NCBI GenBank assembly: GCA_036583965.1
Contig: JAZBQD010000013.1
Coordinates: forward strand, 2,458,144 to 2,522,143
From: Prunella strophiata
Lineage: Eukaryota > Chordata > Aves > Passeriformes > Prunellidae
Direction of reading: 5' to 3'
Length of the DNA: 64,000 nucleotides
Under the pieces are notes generated by a model. It did no database searches. It was not told the DNA's origin and worked only from the letters and a program-made list of their open reading frames with translations. Within the stretch, counting starts at the first letter, position 1. Each line of letters opens with the position of its first letter. Positions 34,679-47,000 of the stretch are shown here, in pieces. Made by a program: the position numbers and the translations under genes.

Positions 34679-34811
34679 GCCCGCAGCCCGCAGCCCGGAG
34701 CCCGGATCCCGCAGCCCGCAGCCCGGAGCCCGGAGCCCGCAGCCCGGATCCCGCAGCCCGGAGCCCGGAGCCCGCAGCCCGGAGCCCGCAGCCCGCAGCC
34801 CGGAGCCCGCC
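34679..34811. repeat. 8-bp minisatellite in LRRC75B 5' UTR
   Basis: About 16 units of cccgcagc, cccggagc and cccggatc are interspersed. Because 8 is not a multiple of 3, each reading frame gives an 8-residue periodic Pro/Ala/Arg/Ser peptide. Copy number changes would alter 5' UTR length. Confidence 0.93.
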
Positions 34812-34839
34812 CGGTCCGGAGCGCGGCCGGATCGCGGCC

Positions 34840-35097
34840 ATGGGCTCCCGGCTGAGCCGGCAGAGCAGCCTGGAGGAGGAGAGCGGCGAGGAGCCCTGCC
34901 CCGGCAGGCTGGAGAGCGGCCGGGGTGACTTCCACCTCTCCTCGCTGCTCCTGCACCCGCAGAAGCTGCCCGGGGTGCTGCGGAAAGCCTCGCCCGCGCC
35001 CTACGTGCGGCGGGTGGGGTGGCTGCGGGAGATCCAGGCCACCATCCGGGAGCACAAGCGGGAGCACGCCGTGCACATCCTCCGGCTGCTCAGGAAG
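34840..35097 (+). CDS. LRRC75B: LRRC75B coding exon 1
   Basis: Residues 1-86, ending LRLLRK at AAG|GTACCT, phase 0. The frame stays open upstream to at least an in-frame ATG at 34,441, so a longer N-terminus cannot be excluded. MGSRLS at the start fits the MGxxxS N-myristoylation pattern. Confidence 0.93.
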
Positions 35098-38000
35098 GTA
35101 CCTGCCGCGGGGTGCGGGCCCGGGCGGGGCGGGGCAGGGACAAAGGGCCGTGCGGGGCCGTGCGGGGCCGTGCGGGGCCGTGCGGGGCCGTGCGGGGCCG
35201 GGGGCTGCAGCCCTGCCCGGCGCTCATGGTGCAGGAGCCCCCTCCCCGGCGCTGGGCTGTGCCGCTCTCCTCGGCGGGGCTCTTTGTGCTGCCTCTCTCC
35301 GCTCCCTGCCCCGGTCCTTTCCCCACTCGGTGGCCACCGTGCCACCCCCAGGCTGGGCGAGGGGCGCCTGGCCCGACTGCCGGGGGCAGGGAGAGGGGCT
35401 GGGAGGGAGCTCGAGGGGACTGTGCTGCACGCAGGAGAAGGGGGGTCCGAGCTGGGTTGTGCTCATCCAGCACCCCTCCGTGCCAGCCCGCGGGTGTGCT
35501 CAGGATTGATGCTCCTCCAGAAAAAGCCACTGCCTCCCCACTGCCACCACATCCCATTATGGCCACTCAGCCAGACTGGCTGAGAAATGTCTGGGAAACC
35601 CCAAAATGGCTTTGGAGGGCACCTCTGGGACAGTCGAGGCTGAGAGCAGAGGTAAAGGGGTCAGTGTATCAGTGGGAGCATGTTTCAGTCTGCCGCCATT
35701 CAGGAACAGAACAGCCAGTGTGCAGACAGTGTGGTGCCAAAGTGATGCTGAGGACAGAGCCCTGCTGCTGGAACAGAGCCATCTCCTCATCACTCACTGC
35801 TACCATCACTTTCCAGCCAAACTCAGCTGCCCCCAGCTGCAGGCAGCTCTGTCACTGGTAGCACAGGGGGCAAAGCCCACCTCTGATGTGGACATAAACA
35901 CCACCAGTTTGTAGCTTGTCATGTTGCTTCATTAGATAATGATCATCTAACTTCACCTTGGGAACATGGATTATTTCTTGCCTTAGTAGCAGGTGGCCTT
36001 TGGGTGTGAGTGCAGGGGAGCAGGGACTGGCCCACTGGGTGCTTGTTCACCCACACCACCAGCTGCATGAGCAGCCCTGTGTGCTCTGCATGTCCAGGGT
36101 TTTACAACACATCTGACAGTGGTGCTCACTGCCCTGGGCTGCCAGGAAGTTACACACCCACAGGTAAGAATTCACAGCACCAAAAACTACATCTCTGCTT
36201 CTTCTGTCCACTACTTTAGCATTCAGTGGAAGATTGTTACCAGCACCACAATCTTCCTGCCACACATGTAGACAGATAAACTCCCAGCAGAGAACCTCTG
36301 TGTGTGCACCAGTAAGGCAGACAAGGGTTGAACAAGATTTGGAAGGCAGTTTTGGAGAGGCACTATTGCAAGAAGCTTGTGAAGAAAGAGAGGCAGCCAC
36401 TCACTTCATGGATGTGGGGATGTAACATGAACAGACTTTACTAGGGTATGCCAGAACTACAGGATGTCATTTTCTGTAGTGCTCAGCACCTCTCCTGGAG
36501 GCTGAAGCACTGAAACCCTCCACAGACCCAGAAGGTCCATCTGTGAATAGGCAGGGTTTGAGTGCTAAGTCACAGGGCCATATGGAATGGAGGGTCATTC
36601 CTAAGCTCCTTTCAGGATCAGTTAAACACTTGGCTTCCCCACATCTGTGCTTGAGAATTACCATATCCTGAGCATTCACGTTTTGCCTGCTGCCTTTCCA
36701 GTTCCCCATGTTCTCCTGGTCCCCATCTCTGCCTGCCCATGTTGAGACAGTGACTGTCTGCCCATCTGCTCACAACAGAACAGTGGGACATTCATCCTGT
36801 AATCACATCTTCTGCCAAGCAAGATGGGACCCATCCAGCAACACCCCAAACTCTGGTTCATGGAGCACTCAGAGGTTTCAGAGGCTTTACACCACTGACA
36901 TGTACCACACCCCCAGCTGTCACCCACTCTGGGGTCATGTAATCACCACAGTCCTCCTCAGGTGTCCAGTGTCAGCTTCAGATCAGCCTTCTTCCCTAGC
37001 TCACAGGTTTTCCTCACTCCACAGCTGTCACCCCTTAGCTTGGTCCCCAGCCTGTCCCTCCTTACCTTGGCAGTGTCACGCTCTGGGGAGTCACGGGTTA
37101 ATGTGTCCCAGGTCAGTTTGTCACCTGGAAAAAGAGAGATACCTTGTTCACTCCAGTGGACAGGGAGGATATTTAACATCACACCTCATCCCTGTGCCTT
37201 GGGCCAGGTGCAAACACTCCAGGGAAGGCAGAGAAATGCTGGGACTGGAATTGCAGCCTGCTCAGGTGGGCAGACAGCTCAGCCAGACCGGGGGACACGG
37301 ATCCCTCGTGTGCCTCCTGCTGCTGCCAGCACTCACCCCCTTGCCCAGCCCTGCAGGTGTACCCTGCTGATGTGTCTGCCAGTGGTTTTCACCTGGGGGC
37401 TGCAGACTGTTCCGAGGATGTTCAGAGGGTGGGATGATGTAAAGCAAGCAAGGCAGGCAGAAGCAGATCCACTAACAGAGATGAGAGATCCCAGCATTTC
37501 AGAGGACTGCAGGAGAGCAGCTGCAAACTGCAGGTGCACATGTGCTTTGTACATGAACACTTGGACAGCTCCACTGCACATCATCTACCCCAGAAATGCC
37601 CACCAGCAGAAGCCAGATCAGCTTTCCTGCTGAACTAGGTGGGCATCACTCAGCTGAAGCCCAGGGAGACGTTAGACTTAGACCAGCAAAAAGTCTGGTA
37701 TAATCTGTTTTCCCTGTGCTGAGGTGATGGCAAAGTGTCATTTTTAAGACAACAGCCCTAAGCCAACTGAACTGGCAAGAGTTATAATATTCTGCTGTCT
37801 GCAGCCACCTTTTAGGTGGTACAAAATTTTCCAAGAAATGAGAGAGGGAGGGAGAGAGGGAAATAAGTGAGATCAGCTGAAAAATGCCTCTGGGCTAAGA
37901 ATTTATGGAATATCAATGTGAAGTGAACATTTACAGCTATATTACTTACAAAACCCTTGCAGGCAGGATTTATAATGGGAATGCAGATTCATCTTAATGG

Positions 38001-41000
38001 TATAGCTCCAACTGGGGGAGTTTAATTACTGCTCTGACATCCACTGCTGCATGCCCAGCCATGCCATCCTCACAGCAGCTTTCTTCATCTGTGCACATTA
38101 CACTTGGTGTGGGAGGCTCCATTTCCCTGAAGCCTTATGCTTCAGGGAGACACTGGCATGATGCCTTGGTAGGCTCCTGGCCCATCTCCAGCTGTGGCTG
38201 TCTGTCCTTCAGGACTGATCCACTGCTTGGGTTCCTTGCCTGCTTTGGGGTGTCATTTGTGCACACAGAGGGATGGGGCTGTAAAGTATTTAATTTATTC
38301 TCCCTTCCTGTGTCTCTAGCCAGGGTCTCTTTGGGATTGTGCTTTCTGCTCAATCCAGCATATCCAGAGCAGCATGCAGCACTGGCTTTGGTTGGTGCTT
38401 GGAGTTAAGATCCCAAACCTCTGCCAGCTATGCTCTGTCCCTGTTGGTGATGGATGTGCATACATCCAGCTTTTTTTCCCCCCTCTCTCTCCATTTTTTT
38501 TTAGCTCTCAGTCACTGGGTGGTGCCTGAAACACACACTCAGTAGAGCAGTGTGAACATATGGGGCACCCATTTGCTTATTCATTTCTCCTGTCAGCTGC
38601 ATACAGAATGGGGAGAAGACTTGTTTCCTCCCTTAGCTGAGCCCTCCTTATCAAGTGAATCAAACCCAGCACTATCCCTACTAGGGAGTTTTCTGTTCTA
38701 CATTTTTACTCCTAGGGTATTTTTTTTTTTTTTGCCCATGTGGCACTTTGATGTGAACATGTGATCTCTCCCACATTTTTTTAAATTTTGTTTGTTTTTC
38801 ACAGCTCTGTGGTACCTTCTGATTGTAATAACTGTGTCAGTATATTAGCTCTTTGCTTTCCTCTTAGCAAGAAAGAGCTTAGTTCTTTGCAGTATTATCC
38901 ATCTGACCCCAGGAAGGCTTTTTGCTCCAAAAGATGCTGAGGTTTCCTCCAAAGGTGCCCCATCCCCTGGTCCACACAGATGACTTGCATGGACCACAGA
39001 TGTTCCCCTAACTCACACTGTGGAAGATGGAAGAGGAGTTCCTCTGACTGTGGTGTAAAGCCACCTCTAAATTTACCATTGCAGCCCATAGTGAGAAATT
39101 CACAGCACAGCTGAACTCATACAGGTGGGCAGGACTTCTGCTCAGCCAGCCAGCACCAGGCAGCATCTAAATACCTGAGAAAGGTCTGATTCTTCCAGAA
39201 AAGCTGAGATTGGAGAAGCAGCTTTAGAGCCAGACTTCCTGCTTGGCTTCTTCAGCAGATTCACACATAGAGGCTGACAAAGCTGTGTTTCTCTGAAGTT
39301 AATTCTCTCCAGGCTCCAGCCAGCCTGGAAATGATAGAATTCTCACCTTCCTGTGGTAGGTGGAAATAAGGTGGGCTAGCTCAAATTAACACTGCATCTC
39401 ATTCAGCTCTCTGGCTGCCTGCACCCCCCAGCACAGGAATGCTGGGTCAGACATGGCTGCTTCACCTCTGCTGGATAATTTCCTGTACTGGGCATCCAGC
39501 TGGCACCACATCAGATTTACTTTCTGGCGTCAGAACATCCCATGGATGTAGTTCTGAGGAAGCCTGTGTGCCTGACTGTCTGTTTTTGTTGTAGGACCTA
39601 GGACTGGAAGGAACATTTCTCAATGAAGTGCTCTACAAAAATGCAACTTTCCTCAACTTGGTGGATCCCATCTCCCATGACCTGCTGATGAGCCTTGCTA
39701 GAGATCTGCAATGTCCCAAAAAGGTGAATGCTCCCTCAGCTCAGTGAATGCTTTGTGGCACAGCACTGATGCAGAGAGCCCTGCTGGGGCTGCTGGTGCT
39801 GCCATCAACCCTCCAGAGCCAGGCAGAGTGTGCCCTGGGAGTGGCAGCATATGGGTTGTGGGGCATATTTCTGTAGAAATCAGTGAAAACTACCTCAGAA
39901 CGTGAATGCAGCTGAAGGAGGGGATGGCTGTGTGCACAGATATTAGGACATTGCTTTTTGTGCCCATAGTAAACTTAGTGACAGGGCAGAGAGCCATAAT
40001 CACTGGTGTCACAGGGGTTCAAAGCAACTAGAGCTCATGGGGGGCTCCTGGAGCTGCAGAGCAGAGCAGAGATCTCTGCAGGAAAACCACCTCTCTCTTC
40101 CTGGGCCCTTTGCCATATGTAACTACCTCAACCCAGCATTATTTCCCCCCATAAACTCTCAGAGTTCCCATAGAGAGTGGTGCTGTAGGAATATATTGCC
40201 ACTGGGGGTTCAGGAAGTAAATGTGTGTGTGCACAGCATCCCTGCATGCTCCAGCACTTTCCTTCAGAGGATGAGGAGAGCAGAGGCAGAAGGGCAGGGC
40301 TGAGAACAGACAAACATCCCAGATGTCCCAGTCCCACTGCACAACCAGCACCTCTTTCTGTTACCCTTTGCCATCACAGACACTTGGATTTGCAATGTAC
40401 CCATTTGCTCCTTAGGCTTGGCAAGTGTCATGTTTGCTTTATAAGGAGAGGAATAGAGTGAATTTCTTTGTTCAAAGAGAGATATTAAGCACACACAGCT
40501 CAGAGCAAGCAGCAGTGCCCCAGGGAATACACCAAATGCCTGGTGTAGATTAGTGGCATTTCTAACCTTGTTCTGCCATCTCCTGAGGCTCACTGATAAC
40601 AATTAACCAGTCATGTCTCAATAGACAAACCACATTTATCCAAAGTTTAATCATCATTATTAGGCTGAAAAAAACCCCAAAACCTTTCCAAGTGTAATGT
40701 CTGTGTAATTCATGCAAGCATTTGAAAGGAAGGGCTGGTTGTAGCAGCAGTATGTGTTTAACCACACTTCACTTGATCTCATCTCCAGCTGTTCTACCAG
40801 ACCTTCTCCAGGCCTGTGCTGTGCAGTGCCCTCAGGGCAGGCAGCAGGAGGGATCTTGCTCTAACCCAGTACCCATGTGCTTGGCAGATAACACATTGCC
40901 ATTTTCATACACCTGCTTATCCCCCACTCTAGTTTCATGCCTTATGGATGCACTGACACACGTACCATTAGATAAGAAATTGTTTTCCCCATTCCTAAGG

Positions 41001-44000
41001 AAGATGTTGAGCACCTGAGCTGCCCTTCAAAGCCAGCAGAGGTTTAATGAAGTGCTTGTAGAAATTCAGTCCCTACAGCAGCAGCACCCTTCCCAGGACA
41101 ATGCCAGAGCACGTCCCCTCCCCGACCCTGCCCGAGCATCTGGTGGGTGTAACTGCATTACAAGCAAGCAGGCTGAGTGCAATTCCCATCTGGCAGTGGA
41201 AATTAAATCAGTGAGGACACAGGAAAGAACAGGAGGGTAACTCTCAGCTCTGAGCCAACAGTTGCTCTCAGGGCTTGGTGCCAGCTGCTGTGCTGGAGCC
41301 TGGTGTGCACGTGCACCCACTTGGAGAGGTTTGCTCTTGTAGGTGACAGCAGAGTGCCAGCTGCAGCCCTGCCAGCACAGCAGCACCAGAACAAGGCACC
41401 TAAGCCAGAGGCATGGGCCAGTCCCTATGGGGTTCCTGGGGAAGCTGGGGTGGGGATCAGGGGATGCTCAGCTGAGCAGAAGGCTGGGATCCCAATTCTC
41501 CCTTTGGCACAGGAGAATTGCCACATGCTGGCAGTGCCTCCCTGGGGAGTTCAGCTGGTTCAGGGACTGCTGAGCAAAGTCACAGAGCAGCTGTTGCCCC
41601 CAGTGCAGTGCTTTAACTGCTCACAGTAAGGAATAAATCAGTGCATTCCCTGACAGCTTTACTGGCTGTTCACCTATGAGATCCCTAAATGCACAGGTGG
41701 CACCAAGGCTGGAGGGCTGAGGGGTGGCAATGCAGGTGAATGTCAGCAATTGGAAAATACAATGGAGAAGGCAGAAGTCCCAGCCTTCAGCAGTTGCTAT
41801 TTGCCATTCTGCTTCAGCAGAGGAAGAGGTTCTGTTCCAAGTCATGGCACTAAAGAAGATGTGCAAAAATAAGCAGGAAGGCAGCAACCATGTGGGTGCC
41901 TTCTTTTCCTGATGAGTTAGTGCAGGGGCAGGAGGGAACTGCTGGCATTGGAAGCTCCCAAACTCAAACCTCCAGTAGCAGAGAGGACTGCAAGGAAGTA
42001 AGATGGACAATGGGGAAGTAGCCAAAGTTCCCTGTCCTGACATCTCCCAACTAGGGCACAGGAGGTCCTGGAGTCAGTGTCTTACTGCAGGAGGAGCAAG
42101 AAGCACCTTGGGGATGGGGCAAGGGTGCCAGTGACTGAGCTTTCCACATCAGGGTACCAGATAGTCCAGAGGCAGAGTTTGGGGAAGCACAGCAACCAAG
42201 GTAATTAATAGAAATTTAGCACTGTCCTGTAACACAAGGAGTTGGCAGCATAGGGGTCCCTGCAACAGAGCATTGTCAGTCACCCCTGCCACAGCCCTGG
42301 AAAATGATCCCCTCTCTGAATTTCACTTGTTCCTGGGTAGGCTGTGAAATTGTAGCCCTGCTCTGGGCAGGAACACACTGACTGGGCTGGGATTCTTCCT
42401 GGCAGTGCAGAACTCCTCCTGCTCCTCCTCCACCCCAGGAGGAGCTGGCATGTGGCAGAGGCATCTCAGGCCTTCTCACCATTCCTCTTTCATTGTCTCT
42501 TACATACATGACCCTGCTCCACTGCCATCTTTATTCCTTTCCCATCTTCCTCTGCCCTCCTCCTCTTCTCCTGTTCTGCTGTGGTGCAGGCAGTCTAAGC
42601 TGTCCCTTTGCTTTCAGGAATATGACCCCTGGAAATCCTCAGACAGGATCTGCAGGCAGCTCATTTACCACCTGACCCCGCACTCCAAGTGGCACCGGCA
42701 CGGGATGCCCCGCAGGAAGTCCCAAGTGTGGTAAGAGCCTGGCAGCACCACGTGGATGGGCACAGAGGGGGATCTGCCTGGGCAAACAGAGCCTGCCACC
42801 ACTCCCCTCCTCAGAGAGAGGCAGGACTGGAAACAGTGCACAGCAGCTGCAGTGCAGCCTCTTCCAAAACCCAGCCCCAGCAGCCCTCTCCTTGATTGCT
42901 TTGCCATTTGCTCCTTTCTGTGGGGTGCTACAGTTCCTCACCCTCTCTGAACAATCCCCCTGAGTGCACAGCACAGACACCCCTCCTGCAGGGCCTGCAG
43001 GGTGTTTGGCCCCAGGAGCATGGCCAGGGCTACCAGCCTGCAAAAACACCCATGTGCCAAACAGAGCTGTTCCCAGCTCTGCATCACACCCTGTCCTAGT
43101 TTAAAGCTTCCCTGACAGTGGGAAAAGTGTCCCACTACAAGGCACTACCACCAGCTGATCACCCCATTCAGCAGGGACCACTCTGGGGTGGCTGGCAGGG
43201 AGGTGACCATCCTTACCTCCCACTTCTCTGCCAGCACCTGGAGAGGGCCCTGGCATGGTGCAAATGCACAGAGAACCCAACTCAGAACATGTTGGTCACA
43301 TGATAGCTACTGGGTGGCAGCTGCTTTTCACTACTAGAAGCTTATTTGGACACCCACACTTGTTCCCTCCTTGACATTTGCTGGTTTTTCTACCCAGATA
43401 AAGAGCAATCCCCATGTCTTTTAAATCCACCCCTCTTGTCATTTTCTTGGAGCAAACCCTGTTCCTGACACAGATCACCACTGCTGAAGAAAGGACAGAG
43501 AAGTGACTAAGAAAAGAGCTCATGTCAGCCCCATTAGATTCACAGGAATAAATGCAGGATTGGATAAAAAGAAATGCAAAATCAGCAGCACTCTGAGAAT
43601 GGCCTTGGGCTTTTCTGATGCTTTTGGTCTTTGATGTGTGTGCCAGCAACTTAAAACCCCCCATGAGAATTGACATTTCCATCATACCTTTCATTCTGAC
43701 TCAGAGGCAGGTTCCCAGTGCATCTTAAGGAATAAAATCCCTAATGCCATGGATTTCCAGGCCATCTGCCTCCTGCACCTGTAGCCCCATTTTGCCAGAA
43801 GCTGAGCACTCCCAGTGCTCTCCCCCCAGCAGCCCACAGGGCAGGACTGTTTGTGCTGCTTTGCAAGTAGCAACCACAGCACAGACCAAGACTGAGCTTT
43901 CAGAGCTGAGTGGGTCCTTTTCCAGACCCACTCAATGACATTTTCCCTGTAGGATCCTGCAGAATACTGGAGATGCAGGATATAGATGGCAGTTCTGACC

Positions 44001-47000
44001 TCATCCCTGTCCCCTCCCAAGATAAGTTTAAAGAGAAGAAGTTCAGGTCTCCAAACTCCTGCTTGCAGGAAAACCTCTTCTCCAGCTGGACTTCAGGATG
44101 AAGAGTCAAACTGGAAGTGTTCCCTGGGATTGCACAGCCTGGGGACAGCAGAGGATTACAAACTGCTGCAAACACATCACTTAGTGACAACAGAGAGGAG
44201 GTTTGTGGCCAGAGGAAGAGCTCTGGGTGCAGTGAACACCCCACCCAGAGGGGTCAGGCCCCAAGTATTGGCCAGGTACAGAACATCTGTGAGCACAAGC
44301 AGGGAGATGGCAACGAGGCAATGTGCAATAGGTCTAAAATGGGCCAGCCTGCCTGGCTGCCACACCCAGTTGCAATGTGTTACATAAGGCACAAATTAAT
44401 TTTGATGAAATATTTAACAGCAGAGCTTTCTCTTTTAAGTGTGGAGATGAAATGGTTTGCAGTTTGCAGCAAAAGACGCCTGCAGAGTTGGCATCTGAGG
44501 CCACTGCAAGAAAATGGGTGTTGCCAGTAGCAGGAAGGCAAGAAATAGCTGCTTCATTTGGAGATACCAAGGCATAAGTTTGTTTAGACAGGCTGTTTTT
44601 ACATGATCCAAATTCTGCACTTCCCTCTGTCTGCTAGTGGGAGTATTTTACTATAGTGTCTGTCTCAAACCCTGTGCCCTTGGCTTGCACCCTTCCTGCT
44701 CTTTAGGTCCTGTGAAGAACATGGGTGTAGCAGGAATACTTTGAAGGAATTTCTAAAATCTAGTGGGGGTTTAGGACAGCAGGGAGGAATCTGTGCATGG
44801 AGACCACATTCAGAAACCAAATTCTCCTCTTGCTTTTGCAGCCTCCTGGGCTTTGGCATCTGGCTTTCACAGAGCTGATGCTGGACTCCCTTGTTCTCTG
44901 AAATGCAATTTCTACTTTCTGGCAGCATGTTAGATGGGTCCAGGAGATAATTAGCAAGCCCAGCCTTACAGAGAGCTTGGAGCATCTGCCGGGTTTTAAT
45001 TACATTTGGGCTGTTATGGAGATGTGGTACTGCAATACTGGAGTCAGATCACTCACCAGGTGTTTGTCCCCACTGCCAAACCAGGGGGTCACAAACAAAC
45101 TAACAGCAGGTACATCCCCAGCTGCTCTCAGTGGGACCCACATCCTGCAGGTACACACCTGAGCCACCCGTGAGCTGGTAAAGCAAAAAGGATAAGAGAC
45201 ATTTCTTCAAGCACTGCTGTTTCAGTCCACAGGCAGAGCCCATACAGAAATGTGGAAGGAGAAAGTTCATTGTGGGTCCATGGAGTCAATGCAACAGCAG
45301 CTGGAGGGAGCAGCAGACATCCAGCCCAGGCTCTGCCTGGTTTCTGTGCTTGACTAAACTGCTGAAGGTGAAGCTGGGAGGCAGCTTGCCCTCTGCATCC
45401 ATGCCTGTGGGTTCCCTTGCCTTGTGCAAGGAAGGGTTGCAAGTCCCCAGCTGTGCAGTCACCAAAGAGATTATTTCAGCTGCCCTGGTGATACTCAGGC
45501 AAGTTGGCCACACTGGAAGGGGCTCCTTTCCTGCAAAATCCTGTCTCAGGTTTGCAGCCAACAGCCTGCACCCCACTGCTCTGCCCTACTTGGGTTGGCT
45601 GCCTGACCAAACTAGGAAGATAAGCTCTTGCAGATTTACTCTGGGGGTTTTAAAATTGAAAGCTCAAAAGCTGGAGGATAAGATTTCTGCAGCATTTTTT
45701 TGCAGCAGGGACTAGCATAACTACTACACAGTTTTCAGTCCTTTATATCCTAGAGGGAATTTAGTTTTAGCACCATTTTACAGTTGTATAGATCACTCCC
45801 ACTTAACAAGCAGAATACATCCTGGAGTGTTGTATAACTCCAGCTTCACTTTCTCATGAAATTGCTGTTCAGTGTGTAAAGAGTAATGGATTAAGAAATG
45901 CTCCTTTATACAGACATAGACCTTTAAGGCTATCAGTGCCATTTCTGTGGCATTTTGACAGATGCAGAACTTTTAGATGTTATTAATTCTTGTTTTCAGA
46001 ATTCTTGGGGCCACTTGCCATGCTGAATTCAAGAAAACTGTCACCATCTGCTGCCAGAACAGGGTGGGACCCAGAGGGTGTGTTATTTTTTCAGGGCCAG
46101 ACACACTGGGCTGCAGTTCAGAGCAGAGAGGGAGAAGGGTATCAGGTGAAGACTGCCTTTGTCTGGGGAGCTGGATCCCAGTCTGGTACTGTGATTAGGG
46201 AGCTCTGGATTACAACTGAATGTCTTGGCAAGGCCCTGTCAGGGAACCTTAATGTATCTTCCACTTGCATCGTCCCCAGAGCTGGCTACTTCAGAGTAAC
46301 TACTTCCTTTCCTGAGTGCAAAGGATCAAACCTGAATCCACAAAGCAGGCAGGCAGTAGACACAGCTTTATAATTGTGACAAAAAAAAACAACAGATTTT
46401 TCACACAGTGGCTGGTTCTGGAAGAGCAAAGGCAGTTGTGTATATGGAGTTAACTCCCAATCACATGTATATAGGCCTTTCCTTTTCACAAATCTCACCA
46501 CAGCTTTACTTTGCTCATCTGAGTGAATTTCATCATGGCTAATCCAAAGTGGGTGGAGAGCAGAGTATTCCTTCTGGGCTTATTGATGTGCATTGGCCAG
46601 ACATTGCAGCATTAGATGCACTTTTAAAATGCAGTGAAAGCACTTGTGTCTAGAGGACTTCAAGGAAACAGCTCTAAAAGGCTTCACATCTCTTCTTTTT
46701 TTTTCCTTGAAAACATCACTCAGCACCGAGGCTGACAGTTCTGGCAGATGAGATCCCAGCCTTCACATGGCATGAGGAGAATATTAACGACAGCTTCGTG
46801 TCACCCTTATGCAACAGGGCAAACAGGCACCATCATTCCTGCTCTGGTGAGAGGAAGCCAAGTCAGTTAACTAAAGCCACATGGTAAACATCATATGGGA
46901 GTACAGGAGCTGCCCCACACTCTGTTTCCAAGAAGCTGCTGCTCACAGAGATGTCAGATGGGCAGACATGAGCTGGTGGAGGAGTTTGGACAGAGGCAGG

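Larger units (their letters stand above)
34430..35290 (+). promoter_or_regulatory. LRRC75B: CpG island and promoter of LRRC75B
   Basis: A sharply GC-rich, CpG-dense block spans the 5' UTR, exon 1 and the start of intron 1. There is no TATA box. Two Sp1-type GC boxes, ggggcgggg at 34,621 and gggcggggcgg at 34,636, lie about 200 bases above the ATG, and this same stretch can form a G-quadruplex. The transcription start is probably between 34.45 and 34.70 kb but cannot be fixed. Confidence 0.75.

Noticed and set aside
34272..35076. Long minus-strand open frames with periodic AAGSGLRA-like peptides
   Set aside because: They are the reverse reading of the 8-bp repeat and LRRC75B exon 1.
20255..38735. 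Poly-A and poly-T runs (about 20,257, 25,110, 28,000, 38,720)
   Set aside because: Short homopolymers without target-site duplications or attached element bodies; not evidence of retroposons.
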